A stretch of DNA of 64,000 bases from Rikenellaceae bacterium (GTDB lineage Bacteria; Bacteroidota; Bacteroidia; Bacteroidales; Rikenellaceae), in contig SUZB01000010.1 in the NCBI GenBank assembly GCA_015060115.1, forward strand, positions 1-64,000. Direction: 5' to 3'. The notes beneath the pieces were generated by a model. That model saw nothing but the letters and a program-made list of their open reading frames with translations, did no database searches and was not told the DNA's origin. Position 1 is the first letter of the stretch, and the number at the start of each line of letters is the position of its first letter. The translations under genes were made by a program, and so were the position numbers. Below, piece by piece: positions 25,808 through 34,698 of this stretch.

Positions 25808-28000
25808 TTACTCCTCGCTCGTTTCGGCCTCCTCCTTAGCCAACTGAGCCTCACGCTCGGCCTCCTCCTCACGGCGCTTCTTCTCATAAGTGCGAGCATC
25901 ACGGTCCGAAATCTTTGTTAGCGAGTCCACAAGCTCCATATCGCACGAAAGGTATAACGTTAGCTCCGAGCCACGCTGAGCTCCCGCATTGGGGTGCAGC
26001 GACTGCTTATATACCTTAGCCTCACGACGCTGCTTAAAGTCCGTAACCGTAGCGTCGTAGACTATCTCTTTGATGTTTAGACCACGATCCCACACCGTGC
26101 TCTTGGCCTGCGATAGGCGCATACCGACCAAGCGGGGAACTACGGTATACTGCTCATCACGGCGGTAGGTAACACCCAGCGTAACACCCGTAGCGTATGG
26201 CACCTTTGCCGCTGTCGAGGGCGATATCTCGCGACCCTCAATCGACTGACGCACAACATAGTCCGTAGAGGTGAGGTTAGGCTCATAGTTGAGCCTCTCG
26301 ACGCTCAATCCCGCACGCTCCAGCTGGTTGAGTGCCTGACGCAGTGTCTGCTTTGCAACATACGGAACATCGACCATACGGCGGTTGTAGGCGTTGATTG
26401 TAACATATATCTTACGGCCGGGCTTCACCGTTACGGTACGCTTTGTCGAGAGCTTGGGCAACTGGTCAACAACCACACCTCCTGCAACATCGGAGTCGAA
26501 TACCGAGTCTCGAACAACGATTTCGAGACCCTCACGCTTGGCGTGGGCACGGACATCATCGACCGACATACCGAGGTAGTTGGGCACAGCGATAGTATTG
26601 CCATGGCGTGTGCCAATCTTTAGTCCAATGTAGAGCGCAATGATAAGCGCAATGCCCACAAGGCCAATAAGTATTATGTGGCTTAAGATGTGGTGGCGCT
26701 CATAGAACGACTTGACACCCTCTTTTGCTTTTGCTTTAGTTTTCGCCATACTCTTATTCTCTTTCTCTTTATTTTCTCTCTTTGGCTGCTCAACTTTGGG
26801 TTGGGGTTTTGGCTCAGGTTGTGGCTTAGGCTCAACTTTGGGCTCAGGCTGAGGTTGTGGCTTAGGCTCAGGCGCCACAACCACGGGCTGAGGCTCTGCC
26901 TTAGGCAGTTCTGTACCCTTTTTCTCGCGAACCACTGCACGATAGTGCGTATCGCGCTCAATAGGAACAAAGCCGGCACCACGCACCAAATCCGCCAACT
27001 CCGCAACACTCATCGAGGGCTTCTCGTCAGCACCTGCCATCGAATAAATCTTCGTTGAGTCGTCAATCGTGCCATCAATGTCATCTGCACCAAATGCCAA
27101 CGCCATCTCGGTTGTGGGCTTGCCATACGCCACCCAGTACGCCTTGATATGCGGTATATTGTCGAGGAAGATTCTACTCATAGCAATCATTCGCATATCC
27201 TCCTCCACCGAGCACTCGCCAATCTCTGACATACGGTTGTTGCGGCTGCGATACTTCAACGGAATAAAGGCATCGAAGCCCGGCGCCTCGTCTTGCAAGC
27301 GGCGCAGACGATCGAGGTGGTCTACACGCTGCTCTATGGTCTCAATATGGCCGTAAAGCATTGTGCAGTTGGTAGGTATATCCATATTGTGGGCTGCACG
27401 ATGCACCGCCAACCACTCCTCCGAAGAGCACTTGTCGGGACATATCTTTGCACGCAACTCCTCATCGAAAATCTCGGCTCCACCACCCGGTATAGCCTCC
27501 ATACCCGCCTCCTTCAAACGGCGCAGACCCTCGACAATAGAGATGCCGGCACGGCGTATCATATATAGAATTTCGACTGCCGTATAGGCCTTAATCGCAA
27601 CATTGGGCAGAGCGCCCTTCACACGGCGAATCATTGCGCAGTAGGTCTCCAAGTCGTGCTTGGGGTGTACACCGCCTACGATATGCACCTCCGTAATATC
27701 GCTACCCTGCATCTCGCGGGCACGAGCCTCGACATCATCGAGTGACATAGTCCAAGCATCGGGGTCGCCCTCACGACGACGAAACGAGCAGAACTCACAG
27801 TTGAAGAGGCAGATATTCGAGGGCTCAAGGTGGATATTGCGGTTGTAGTATACCTCATCACCACTCGCCTGGCGCTTACGCTCCACTGCCAACTCGCCAA
27901 GCAACCACAATGGTGCCTCACGCCATAGCTTTATGGCATCGGTGGTCGTAAGGCGCTCGCCACGGCGCAACGAATCGGCTATTTGATTGATACTCATCAT
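25808..28000 (-). CDS. mqnE: Aminofutalosine synthase (MqnE) fused to a membrane PASTA-domain protein
   Basis: One uninterrupted 730-aa frame. Residues 1 to about 355 are a radical SAM aminofutalosine synthase: C-x3-C-x2-C at 64/68/71 (CLFNCEFC), VEGLRRLKEAGMEAIPGGGAEIFDEE, TMLYGHIETIEQRVDHL and PHIKAYWVAYGK. About 356-417 is a Pro/Lys/Glu/Gln linker. Met418 starts a natural-looking second protein (MAKTKAKAKEG) with a membrane segment (about 439-463, ILSHIILIGLVGIALIIALY), three PASTA repeats and a Glu/Lys-rich tail. MqnE makes aminofutalosine for menaquinone; PASTA proteins bind envelope muropeptides. Fusion by stop loss, or two products with an internal start at 26749, are both possible. 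Adjacent to rluD. Confidence 0.9.
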   Translation of the reverse strand: MMSINQIADSLRRGERLTTTDAIKLWREAPLWLLGELAVERKRQASGDEVYYNRNIHLEPSNICLFNCEFCSFRRREGDPDAWTMSLDDVEARAREMQGSDITEVHIVGGVHPKHDLETYCAMIRRVKGALPNVAIKAYTAVEILYMIRRAGISIVEGLRRLKEAGMEAIPGGGAEIFDEELRAKICPDKCSSEEWLAVHRAAHNMDIPTNCTMLYGHIETIEQRVDHLDRLRRLQDEAPGFDAFIPLKYRSRNNRMSEIGECSVEEDMRMIAMSRIFLDNIPHIKAYWVAYGKPTTEMALAFGADDIDGTIDDSTKIYSMAGADEKPSMSVAELADLVRGAGFVPIERDTHYRAVVREKKGTELPKAEPQPVVVAPEPKPQPQPEPKVEPKPQPEPKPQPKVEQPKRENKEKENKSMAKTKAKAKEGVKSFYERHHILSHIILIGLVGIALIIALYIGLKIGTRHGNTIAVPNYLGMSVDDVRAHAKREGLEIVVRDSVFDSDVAGGVVVDQLPKLSTKRTVTVKPGRKIYVTINAYNRRMVDVPYVAKQTLRQALNQLERAGLSVERLNYEPNLTSTDYVVRQSIEGREISPSTAAKVPYATGVTLGVTYRRDEQYTVVPRLVGMRLSQAKSTVWDRGLNIKEIVYDATVTDFKQRREAKVYKQSLHPNAGAQRGSELTLYLSCDMELVDSLTKISDRDARTYEKKRREEEAEREAQLAKEEAETSEE

Positions 28001-29109
28001 TATTTCGGGGCTTTAATATAGACAACGATAGCTATGATAGCAAAAATGAAGTTGGGTAGCCATACACCAAACCATGGCTCCATAGAGCCACTGATAGCAA
28101 TCTGCTCGAAGACACGGCCGAGCATAATATAGCTGAAACACAAGGCGATACCCAAGCCGATATGCATACCCAAACCACCACGCACCTTACGCGACGAGAG
28201 GGCAACGCCTATAAGCGTAAGGATAAAGGTCGAGAAGGGGTACGAATAGCGGCAGTGGCGCTCCACCTCGATAAGGTAGACATTATCAGAGCCCTTACGG
28301 CGCTGGTGGCCAAGGAAGTCGTTAAGCTCCTCGATAGTCATCGTCTTAACCAACGACTTAACCTCCGAGAGCTCACGGGCATCGAGGTTGATAAGCGTAT
28401 CGAGGTTGCGGTACTGCTTATAACCCAACGAGCCATCCTCGGTGCGCGAGTAGATAACATAGCGAGGCGCTGTCCAGCGACCTGTCTCCTCATCAAACGA
28501 GGCACTTGCAGCGTTCAGGGTCTCGACCATCTCCGAGCCTTCGTAGCGCTCCAATGCAAAGAATGGCACACGCTCGGTATTTGCCGAGTAGCCACGCACA
28601 TAGGCGAATGTGCCGGGCTCAATCTGGCGATATACATGGTCCTCGTACATCACCCTTCGGTTTGACTTAATATATTGACTCTCAAACTGGATGCTCACCT
28701 TCTGAGCCTCCGGGATAACCCATAGGCTAAGAGCTAAGCTACCGACAGCGATGATAAACGAGCCCATAAAATATGGCCACATCAGTCGTCTGAAACTTAC
28801 ACCACCCGACAAAATCGCCACAATCTCGGTCTGCATCGCCATCTTCGAGGTAAAGAAGATTACGGCAATAAATGTAAAGAGCGAGGAGAACTGGTTGATA
28901 AAGTAGGGGATAAAGTTCAGATAGTAGTCGAAGACAATAGCACGCCACGGCGCTTTAAGCTCCGTGAAGTCATCGACCTTCTCGACATAGTCGAAGACCA
29001 CGACAATGATGATAATCATCAGCAAGCCAAAGATATAGGTTAAGAGGAACTTGCTGAGGATATATCTGTCGATAGTTCTAAATCCCGGTATTGATAATCG
29101 TGTTTTCAA
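28000..29109 (-). CDS. LPS export permease, LptF/LptG (YjgP/YjgQ) family
   Basis: A 369-aa inner-membrane protein with the LptF/G layout: one group of N-terminal membrane segments (FLLTYIFGLLMIIIIVVVFDYVEKVDDF, FINQFSSLFTFIAVIFFTSKMA), a roughly 150-residue periplasmic beta-jellyroll-like region, and three C-terminal segments ending in VWLPNFIFAIIAIVVYIKAPK. LptF and LptG form the membrane part of the LptB2FG exporter that moves lipopolysaccharide toward the outer membrane. Which of the two paralogues this is cannot be told. Its stop overlaps the start of the mqnE fusion gene by 1 nt, so they are co-transcribed. Confidence 0.9.
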   Translation of the reverse strand: MKTRLSIPGFRTIDRYILSKFLLTYIFGLLMIIIIVVVFDYVEKVDDFTELKAPWRAIVFDYYLNFIPYFINQFSSLFTFIAVIFFTSKMAMQTEIVAILSGGVSFRRLMWPYFMGSFIIAVGSLALSLWVIPEAQKVSIQFESQYIKSNRRVMYEDHVYRQIEPGTFAYVRGYSANTERVPFFALERYEGSEMVETLNAASASFDEETGRWTAPRYVIYSRTEDGSLGYKQYRNLDTLINLDARELSEVKSLVKTMTIEELNDFLGHQRRKGSDNVYLIEVERHCRYSYPFSTFILTLIGVALSSRKVRGGLGMHIGLGIALCFSYIMLGRVFEQIAISGSMEPWFGVWLPNFIFAIIAIVVYIKAPK

Positions 29110-29128
29110 TTTTTCTCTCAGTTTTGAC

Positions 29129-30259
29129 TTATAATCTACGACCCAACTTCTCGACCATCATCTCCTTCCATGGCTTGAAGTCGCCAGCGATGATATGCTT
29201 GCGTGCCTCGCCCACCAACCAGAGGTAGAAGGCGGTATTGTGCAACGATGCTATCTGCGCCGCAAGCATCTCCTTGCATACGACCAAGTGGTGAAGGTAT
29301 GCCTTGGTGTACTGGTGATCGACAAAGGCCACGCCATTGGGGTCGATAGGCGAAAAGTCCGTCTCCCACTTCTTGTTGCGGATATTTATAATGCCCTCCG
29401 AGGTAAAGAGCTGGCCATTGCGGCCATTGCGTGTGGGCATCACGCAGTCAAACATATCGACACCTCGGTCGATACCCTCCAAGATGTTAATCGGCGTGCC
29501 GACACCCATCAAGTAGCGGGGTTTATCCTCTGGCAATACTGCGTTGCAGACCTCAATCATCGCGTACATAACCTCGGTAGGCTCACCTACGGCCAAGCCA
29601 CCGATAGCGTAGCCATCGGCATTGTACTGCAAGACATTGCGGGCAGCCCTCTCACGAAGGTCGGCATAGCCACAGCCCTGCACAATAGGGAACAACGCCT
29701 GATAGTGTCCCCACTTGGGCGCTGTCTGGTGATAGCGGTTGAAGCAACGGTCAAGCCACCTCTCGGTCAGAGCCAACGACTTGGCGGCATAGTCGTGGGG
29801 AGCATCACCCGGAGGACACTCGTCGAATGCCATCATAATGTCGGCACCGATGGTGCGCTCGGTGTCGATAACACTCTCGGGCGTAAAGAGGTGGCGCGAG
29901 CCATCGATATGCGACTGAAAGTGGCAACCCTCCTCCTTAAGTTTTCGACACGCAGCCAACGAAAAGACCTGAAAACCACCGCTATCCGTAAGCATAGGCT
30001 TATCCCACGACGAGAAGCGGTGTACGCCTCCTGCCCTCTCCAGAATATCCATTCCGGGGCGGAGGTAGAGGTGGTAGGTGTTGGCCAAGATTATCTGGGC
30101 GTGTGCCTCGTTTAGAACATCACGATGAAAGATTCCCTTCATCGCGGCGGCCGTACCTACGGGCATAAATATTGGCGTTTCGATAGCGCCATGATCTGTT
30201 TGGAGCAAGCCTGCACGGGCCTTGCTACCAGCAGCGGTATGTTGTAAAGTAAATTCCAT
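29129..30259 (-). CDS. tgt: Queuine tRNA-ribosyltransferase (Tgt)
   Basis: Tgt exchanges guanine 34 of GUN tRNAs for the queuosine precursor. The 376-aa protein has the substrate motifs LTDSGGFQVFSL, DIMMAFDECPPGD and GGLAVGEPTEVMYAMI, and the catalytic-loop segment FDCVMPTRNGRNGQLF. Odd: where most bacterial Tgt have a Cys-x-Cys-x2-Cys zinc site before the AYLHHL helix, this protein reads DPNGVAFVDHQYTKAYLHH with Gly, Ala and Asp at the Cys positions. My recollection is that other Bacteroidetes Tgt also lack them. First gene of a likely tgt-lpt-mqnE-rluD transcription unit. Confidence 0.95.
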   Translation of the reverse strand: MEFTLQHTAAGSKARAGLLQTDHGAIETPIFMPVGTAAAMKGIFHRDVLNEAHAQIILANTYHLYLRPGMDILERAGGVHRFSSWDKPMLTDSGGFQVFSLAACRKLKEEGCHFQSHIDGSRHLFTPESVIDTERTIGADIMMAFDECPPGDAPHDYAAKSLALTERWLDRCFNRYHQTAPKWGHYQALFPIVQGCGYADLRERAARNVLQYNADGYAIGGLAVGEPTEVMYAMIEVCNAVLPEDKPRYLMGVGTPINILEGIDRGVDMFDCVMPTRNGRNGQLFTSEGIINIRNKKWETDFSPIDPNGVAFVDHQYTKAYLHHLVVCKEMLAAQIASLHNTAFYLWLVGEARKHIIAGDFKPWKEMMVEKLGRRL

Positions 30260-30400
30260 AATGTATATATAACGGCGTAAAGATAACTATTTTTTTGCTA
30301 CTAACAACGGCTAAACGCCATTTTTTCTTCACCCCATCTTGCTTTGCAAGAGAGAAGCAAAATATTTCGATATTGGCGAAAAATAATTAGCCATATTTTA

Positions 30401-30430
30401 TTGACTATTGCGAATTGTTTCGTATCTTTG
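30401..30430 (+). promoter_or_regulatory. Promoter of the GT2-sigma operon
   Basis: TTG (30401-30403), 19 bp, TATCTTTG (30423-30430). The ORF-track start at 30415 lies inside this promoter, which supports the ATG at 30457. Confidence 0.7.
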
Positions 30431-30456
30431 TGCGATTATATACTTACACGGAGCGT

Positions 30457-31614
30457 ATGCAATTTTTCAACAATATATTAGCCCACTATGGTTGGCAGGG
30501 CCTTGCACTTCTCGGAGTCTTTATCACTCTCTTTGCCGTGCAGTTCTACTACTACGCCATAGCCTACAACCGCATCTACAACTTCCGCCTTGTGCGCACG
30601 CTGAAGAAGCGTTGCAGCGACCCCGGCGTCTCGGTAATCATAGCTCTTCGTGGCGAGAACGAATACTTCCTTAGCCACGAGTTACCCACAATCCTTGCGC
30701 AGGAGTACGACTACTACGAAGTTGTCGTTGTCTACATCGGTGGCGATGCCGACTTCTATGGCGAGTTGCAGCGTATGCGCGAGGTATACCCCCACCTTCG
30801 TCTTACGAAGATGGGTGGCAACGAGCGCCTCTACATAACCACCAAACAGGCTCTGAATGTGGGCATTAAGTCGGCGCAGTACGACAACTTCCTCTTCACG
30901 ATGCCCGGCTCACTACCCCGCTCCGAGCAGTGGGTAAAGGTGATGTCGCGCGGCTTTGAACGAGGTATGGTTGTCGTGGGTCCCTCAGTCCCTGCTATCG
31001 AGGAGGCGGGCTTCCGCCCCACGCTGATGCGCCTCACGGAGATGCACCGCTCACGCAACGCCTTTGCGCAGGCCGTGTCAGGCAGATTTTATTGGGCTCC
31101 GCGCAGCAACTTCGGCTTCACGCGCAAGCTCTACAACTCGACACGCGGTTTCGACCATCTAAACCTCGACCTTGGCGAGAACGACCTCTATATGCAGGCT
31201 ATCGCCAACCCTCGCCGCACTGCTGTGGTGCTCTCGCCCCACGCCGTAACCGTCGAGGAGCGCCCCTCGGAGTGGCGTGATTGGCTGGAGCTAACACGCT
31301 ACAACGACACGACACTGGCCTACTACCCCACTTCGTACAAGACCTTCCGCAACTGGGAGCGTTACAGCCGTATGCTCTTCTTCCTTGTGGCTCTTGTGGC
31401 TCTTGTGGTTTTGCCCACCGAGCTTAAGATTGGCGTGATGGTTGCTATAATCGTGCGTTACCTTATCGTGGTGTGGTCATCGCGCCGTACCGCCCACAAA
31501 CTTGGAGAGAACAACATCGCTTGGCGATATTGGATATATGACCTTATTGGCCCTGTGGTAGACCTTATCATCGAGCGTCGCTCAAGCCGCGAAACAGCAT
31601 CTGCATGGAGATAG
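30457..31614 (+). CDS. Membrane glycosyltransferase, family 2
   Basis: A 385-aa GT2 enzyme. One N-terminal membrane segment (GWQGLALLGVFITLFAVQFYYYAI) precedes the GT-A domain (PGVSVIIALRGENEYFLSHELPTILAQEYDYYEVVVV). Two C-terminal membrane segments follow (FFLVALVALVVLP, IGVMVAIIVRYLIVVW). The usual DxD is not obvious; the nearest acidic pairs are GGDAD and LDLGEND. The start MQFFNN is set downstream of the promoter. Its 3' end overlaps the ECF sigma gene by 10 bp. Substrate unknown, probably an envelope glycan. Confidence 0.85.
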   Translation: MQFFNNILAHYGWQGLALLGVFITLFAVQFYYYAIAYNRIYNFRLVRTLKKRCSDPGVSVIIALRGENEYFLSHELPTILAQEYDYYEVVVVYIGGDADFYGELQRMREVYPHLRLTKMGGNERLYITTKQALNVGIKSAQYDNFLFTMPGSLPRSEQWVKVMSRGFERGMVVVGPSVPAIEEAGFRPTLMRLTEMHRSRNAFAQAVSGRFYWAPRSNFGFTRKLYNSTRGFDHLNLDLGENDLYMQAIANPRRTAVVLSPHAVTVEERPSEWRDWLELTRYNDTTLAYYPTSYKTFRNWERYSRMLFFLVALVALVVLPTELKIGVMVAIIVRYLIVVWSSRRTAHKLGENNIAWRYWIYDLIGPVVDLIIERRSSRETASAWR

Positions 31615-32168
31615 AAGATTATATCGTTGCAACCGACCTACAGCTTGTGGGGCTAGCTTCGGAGGGCGACCAACAGGCCTTCGAGCACCTCTTCACGCGC
31701 TATAGCGAGGCCATTAGACGACTCTTCGAGCAGCGACTTGGCGATAAGTCTACGGCAAGCGACCTTCTGCAAGAGACCTTCATCAAGGTGTACTTGCACC
31801 TGTCGAGCTACTCCGAGCGTTACACCTTTGGGCAGTGGATATATACCATTGCCCGCAACACGCTGATAGACCATCTGCGCAGACGCTCCGACGATATACC
31901 TATCGATGAGAGGTTTCGCTCTCCGGCAGCCTCATCACCCAACCCCGAGGAGTCGGTGATAATCAACCAGAGCCGCACCCATTTTGAGGCATCGCTCAAC
32001 GAGCTCTCGGAGGACTATCGCCGCATCATCGAGATGCGCTTTTTGGACGAATACTCCTACGAGGAGATTGCCGAGAAGCTGGGGCGTCCGCTAAATACGG
32101 TCAAGACACAGATACGCCGTGCAAAGGCCGCCGTATGCAAGATGATTTTGGAGAAGGAGGCAAAGTAA
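31605..32168 (+). CDS. ECF-family RNA polymerase sigma factor
   Basis: A 187-aa sigma-70 family factor with regions 2 and 4 only. Region 2 has AFEHLFTRYSEAIRRLFEQRLGDKSTASDLLQETFIKVYLHLSSY and FGQWIYTIARNTLIDHLRR. Region 4 has DYRRIIEMRFLDEYSYEEIAEKLGRPLNTVKTQIRRAK. No anti-sigma gene is next to it, which is unusual for ECF groups with FecR partners. It overlaps the glycosyltransferase gene, so it is translated from the same message. Possibly an envelope-stress regulator. Confidence 0.93.
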   Translation: MEIEDYIVATDLQLVGLASEGDQQAFEHLFTRYSEAIRRLFEQRLGDKSTASDLLQETFIKVYLHLSSYSERYTFGQWIYTIARNTLIDHLRRRSDDIPIDERFRSPAASSPNPEESVIINQSRTHFEASLNELSEDYRRIIEMRFLDEYSYEEIAEKLGRPLNTVKTQIRRAKAAVCKMILEKEAK

Positions 32169-32223
32169 GACGAAGGGCAACGGCAGATAACTAAACCACA
32201 CTTAACGAGCAAGTTACCGCAAT

Positions 32224-32853
32224 ATGAATAGCGAACTAATAAAGCGATATTTTCCTGAGATAAGCCCCAAGCAGGAGGAGCAGTTTGAGCGCCTCGGAGA
32301 GTTGTATGCCGACTGGAACAGCCGCATCAATGTTATCTCACGCAAGGATATGGAGCACCTCTACACGCGCCATATACTCCACTCGTTGGCCATTGCCAAG
32401 GTGTGCCAATTTGAGGCGGGTGCTAAGGTTGCAGATATCGGCTGTGGCGGTGGCTTCCCCTCGGTGCCTTTGGCTATCCTCTTCCCCGAAGTTGAGTTCA
32501 TCGGCATCGACTCTATCGGCAAGAAGATTCGCGTTGTCGAGGGCGTTAAGGAGGGTGCCGAAATCGAAAATTTGCGTGCCGTAAACTGCCGTGCCGAGCA
32601 ACTTGGCGAGAAGGTGGACTATGTGGTATCGCGTGCCGTTACGGAGATGGCACGATTTGTGCCGTGGGCGTGGCAACTCCTGCGCAAAGGCGAGCGTGGA
32701 ACACTCCCCAATGGCATTCTCTACCTCAAGGGTGGCGACTTGGCCGAGGAGCTGGCTTTAACACGCAAGAGATGGGATATTTACGAGATATCATCGATGT
32801 TCGATGATGAATTTTTCGATACAAAGAGGGTGGTTTACACACCTTTCAAATAG
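32224..32853 (+). CDS. rsmG: 16S rRNA (guanine-N7)-methyltransferase RsmG
   Basis: RsmG methylates G527 (E. coli numbering) of 16S rRNA. The 209-aa Rossmann-fold methyltransferase has the SAM motif VADIGCGGGFPSVPLAILFP, the acidic end of beta 2 (FIGIDSIGKKIRVVEG), NCRAEQL and DYVVSRAVTEMARFVPWA. Length matches the family. It lies 55 bp after the ECF sigma gene, so may share its transcript. Confidence 0.95.
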   Translation: MNSELIKRYFPEISPKQEEQFERLGELYADWNSRINVISRKDMEHLYTRHILHSLAIAKVCQFEAGAKVADIGCGGGFPSVPLAILFPEVEFIGIDSIGKKIRVVEGVKEGAEIENLRAVNCRAEQLGEKVDYVVSRAVTEMARFVPWAWQLLRKGERGTLPNGILYLKGGDLAEELALTRKRWDIYEISSMFDDEFFDTKRVVYTPFK

Positions 32854-32916
32854 GTTCGGATAGGTGAATGATGAGAAGTGTTGCAACGAGATTCCGAAAC
32901 TTATAAATTTTAGATA

Positions 32917-34635
32917 ATGAGCAAATTACGACATCTTAGCGAGGCGGAGTGCCAAGAGCTTATGGCACGCGGTTGCTATGCCGAGGATTGGGAGAAAGTG
33001 CTTGTTTCCGACGACTTCGAGACAAAGCAGTTGCGAGCTGTGCGTTTCGAGGGTGATATTGCTATCGGCTCACGCACACGCATCTACGACTCATCTATTG
33101 CCAACTACCATATTGGCGAGGATTGCTATATCGACGATGTCTTGCGTATGGAGTGTCGCCACCGCTCATCGTTTGGCGAGGGTGTCGGCGTGAGTGCCGT
33201 AAACGAGAATGGTGGCCGTACGGCATACCTATATCGCGACCTCACGGCACAGACAGCCTACCTTATGACTATGATGCGTAACCGCCCAGATGCCGTTGAG
33301 CGCATAATAGCGATGATTAAGGAGAGGGCCGAGGAGCACGCCTCAACGATTGCTAAGGTGGGTCGAGGCACAACGATTATCGGCTCACGCTTTATCCGTG
33401 AGGTGAACATCGAGGAGGATGTTACGATTGAGGGCGTTTCTCTCTTGGAGAATGGCACGGTGGGTCGTGGCTCGTTGATGGGTGTCGATGTGCGTGCCAA
33501 GGAGTTTATCCTCTCGGACGATGCTCGTGTCGAGGGTGCTTCGAGCTTGGAGCGTTGCTTCGTAGGCGAGAAGACGATGATAGCCAATGAGTTCACGGCT
33601 GTCGATACGCTATTTTTCGCCAACTGCCACTTGGAGAATGGCGAGGCTGCTGCGGTATTCGCTGGCCCCTATACCGTGTCGCACCACAAGTCATCGTTGC
33701 TCATTGCGGGCATCTTCTCGTTCTTCAACGCAGGTAGCGGCACCAACCAGTCGAACCACCTCTTTAAGAGTGGCGCGGTGCATCAGGCGGTACACCAGCG
33801 AGGCACGAAGTTCGGCAGTAGCGCCTATGTGATGTCGCCATCTATCGAGGGCCCCTATACGGTCGTTCTCGGTCGCCATACACGCCACCACGACACGCAG
33901 GATATGCCCTTCTCATATCTTATCGAGGATGGTGGTCAAAGCTCGTTGATGCCGGGTCTTTCGCTCAGGAGCTACGGTACGGTGCGCGATATCGAGAAGT
34001 GGAAACAGCGCGATAAGCGAACAGTGAAGCGCGACAACATCCACTTTGCCGAGTTCAACCCCTTCTGCACGGGTAAGATGTTGCGTGGCGTGGATGCCCT
34101 TACGCGAATGCGCGAGATAGACCCTGAAGCGAAGAGCTACACCTACAACCGCACGATTATCCGTGCCTCGATGCTCTCGCGTGGCATCAAGCTCTACAAT
34201 AGCGCCATTGCCGCATCGTTGGGCTCTATGCTCCGCGATGGCGATTATAGCAAGGCCAAGTGCGATGGCACGGAGTGGATAGATGTGGCGGGTCAGTACC
34301 TGCCGTTGGGCGATGTGGAGCAGTTGCTTCGCGACATTGCCAATGAAGAGCTATCGTTGGAGGGTATCAAGGCTCGTTTCGATGAGAAGATGGAGGAGTA
34401 CAATGATATGGCGGCAGCCTATGCCCTCGATATTCTCGCTCGTTTGTTGGGTCATACGCCCGATGAGAGGGAGATAGAGGAGATTATCGCCACCTCAGAC
34501 AATATTTTAGCGCGTATGCGCGAGGCTACGGATGCCGACCGCAAGCGCGACGAGGGCGAAGATATGATGGTGGGCTACGGCTACGACTTCCGTGACGAGA
34601 GTGAGAAGATTGCCGACTTCAAGGCCACCAGATAG
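32917..34635 (+). CDS. DUF4954-type left-handed beta-helix protein
   Basis: A 572-aa protein rich in hexapeptide-like strands typical of left-handed beta-helix proteins (GDIAIGSRTRIYDSSIANYHIGEDC; DVTIEGVSLLENGTVGRGSLMGVDV). It has a conserved central block (LLIAGIFSFFNAGSGTNQSNHLFK, HHDTQDMPFSYLIEDGGQSS) as in Bacteroidetes DUF4954 proteins. A mostly helical C-terminus follows. Such folds often belong to nucleotide-sugar enzymes or acyltransferases, but no catalytic assignment is possible here. Cytoplasmic, no signal peptide. Confidence 0.78.
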   Translation: MSKLRHLSEAECQELMARGCYAEDWEKVLVSDDFETKQLRAVRFEGDIAIGSRTRIYDSSIANYHIGEDCYIDDVLRMECRHRSSFGEGVGVSAVNENGGRTAYLYRDLTAQTAYLMTMMRNRPDAVERIIAMIKERAEEHASTIAKVGRGTTIIGSRFIREVNIEEDVTIEGVSLLENGTVGRGSLMGVDVRAKEFILSDDARVEGASSLERCFVGEKTMIANEFTAVDTLFFANCHLENGEAAAVFAGPYTVSHHKSSLLIAGIFSFFNAGSGTNQSNHLFKSGAVHQAVHQRGTKFGSSAYVMSPSIEGPYTVVLGRHTRHHDTQDMPFSYLIEDGGQSSLMPGLSLRSYGTVRDIEKWKQRDKRTVKRDNIHFAEFNPFCTGKMLRGVDALTRMREIDPEAKSYTYNRTIIRASMLSRGIKLYNSAIAASLGSMLRDGDYSKAKCDGTEWIDVAGQYLPLGDVEQLLRDIANEELSLEGIKARFDEKMEEYNDMAAAYALDILARLLGHTPDEREIEEIIATSDNILARMREATDADRKRDEGEDMMVGYGYDFRDESEKIADFKATR

Positions 34636-34698
34636 GCTAAAACAACTTAACAAAAAGATAGAAACAACTTATTATAATTAACTTAAAACTTTAAGGTT

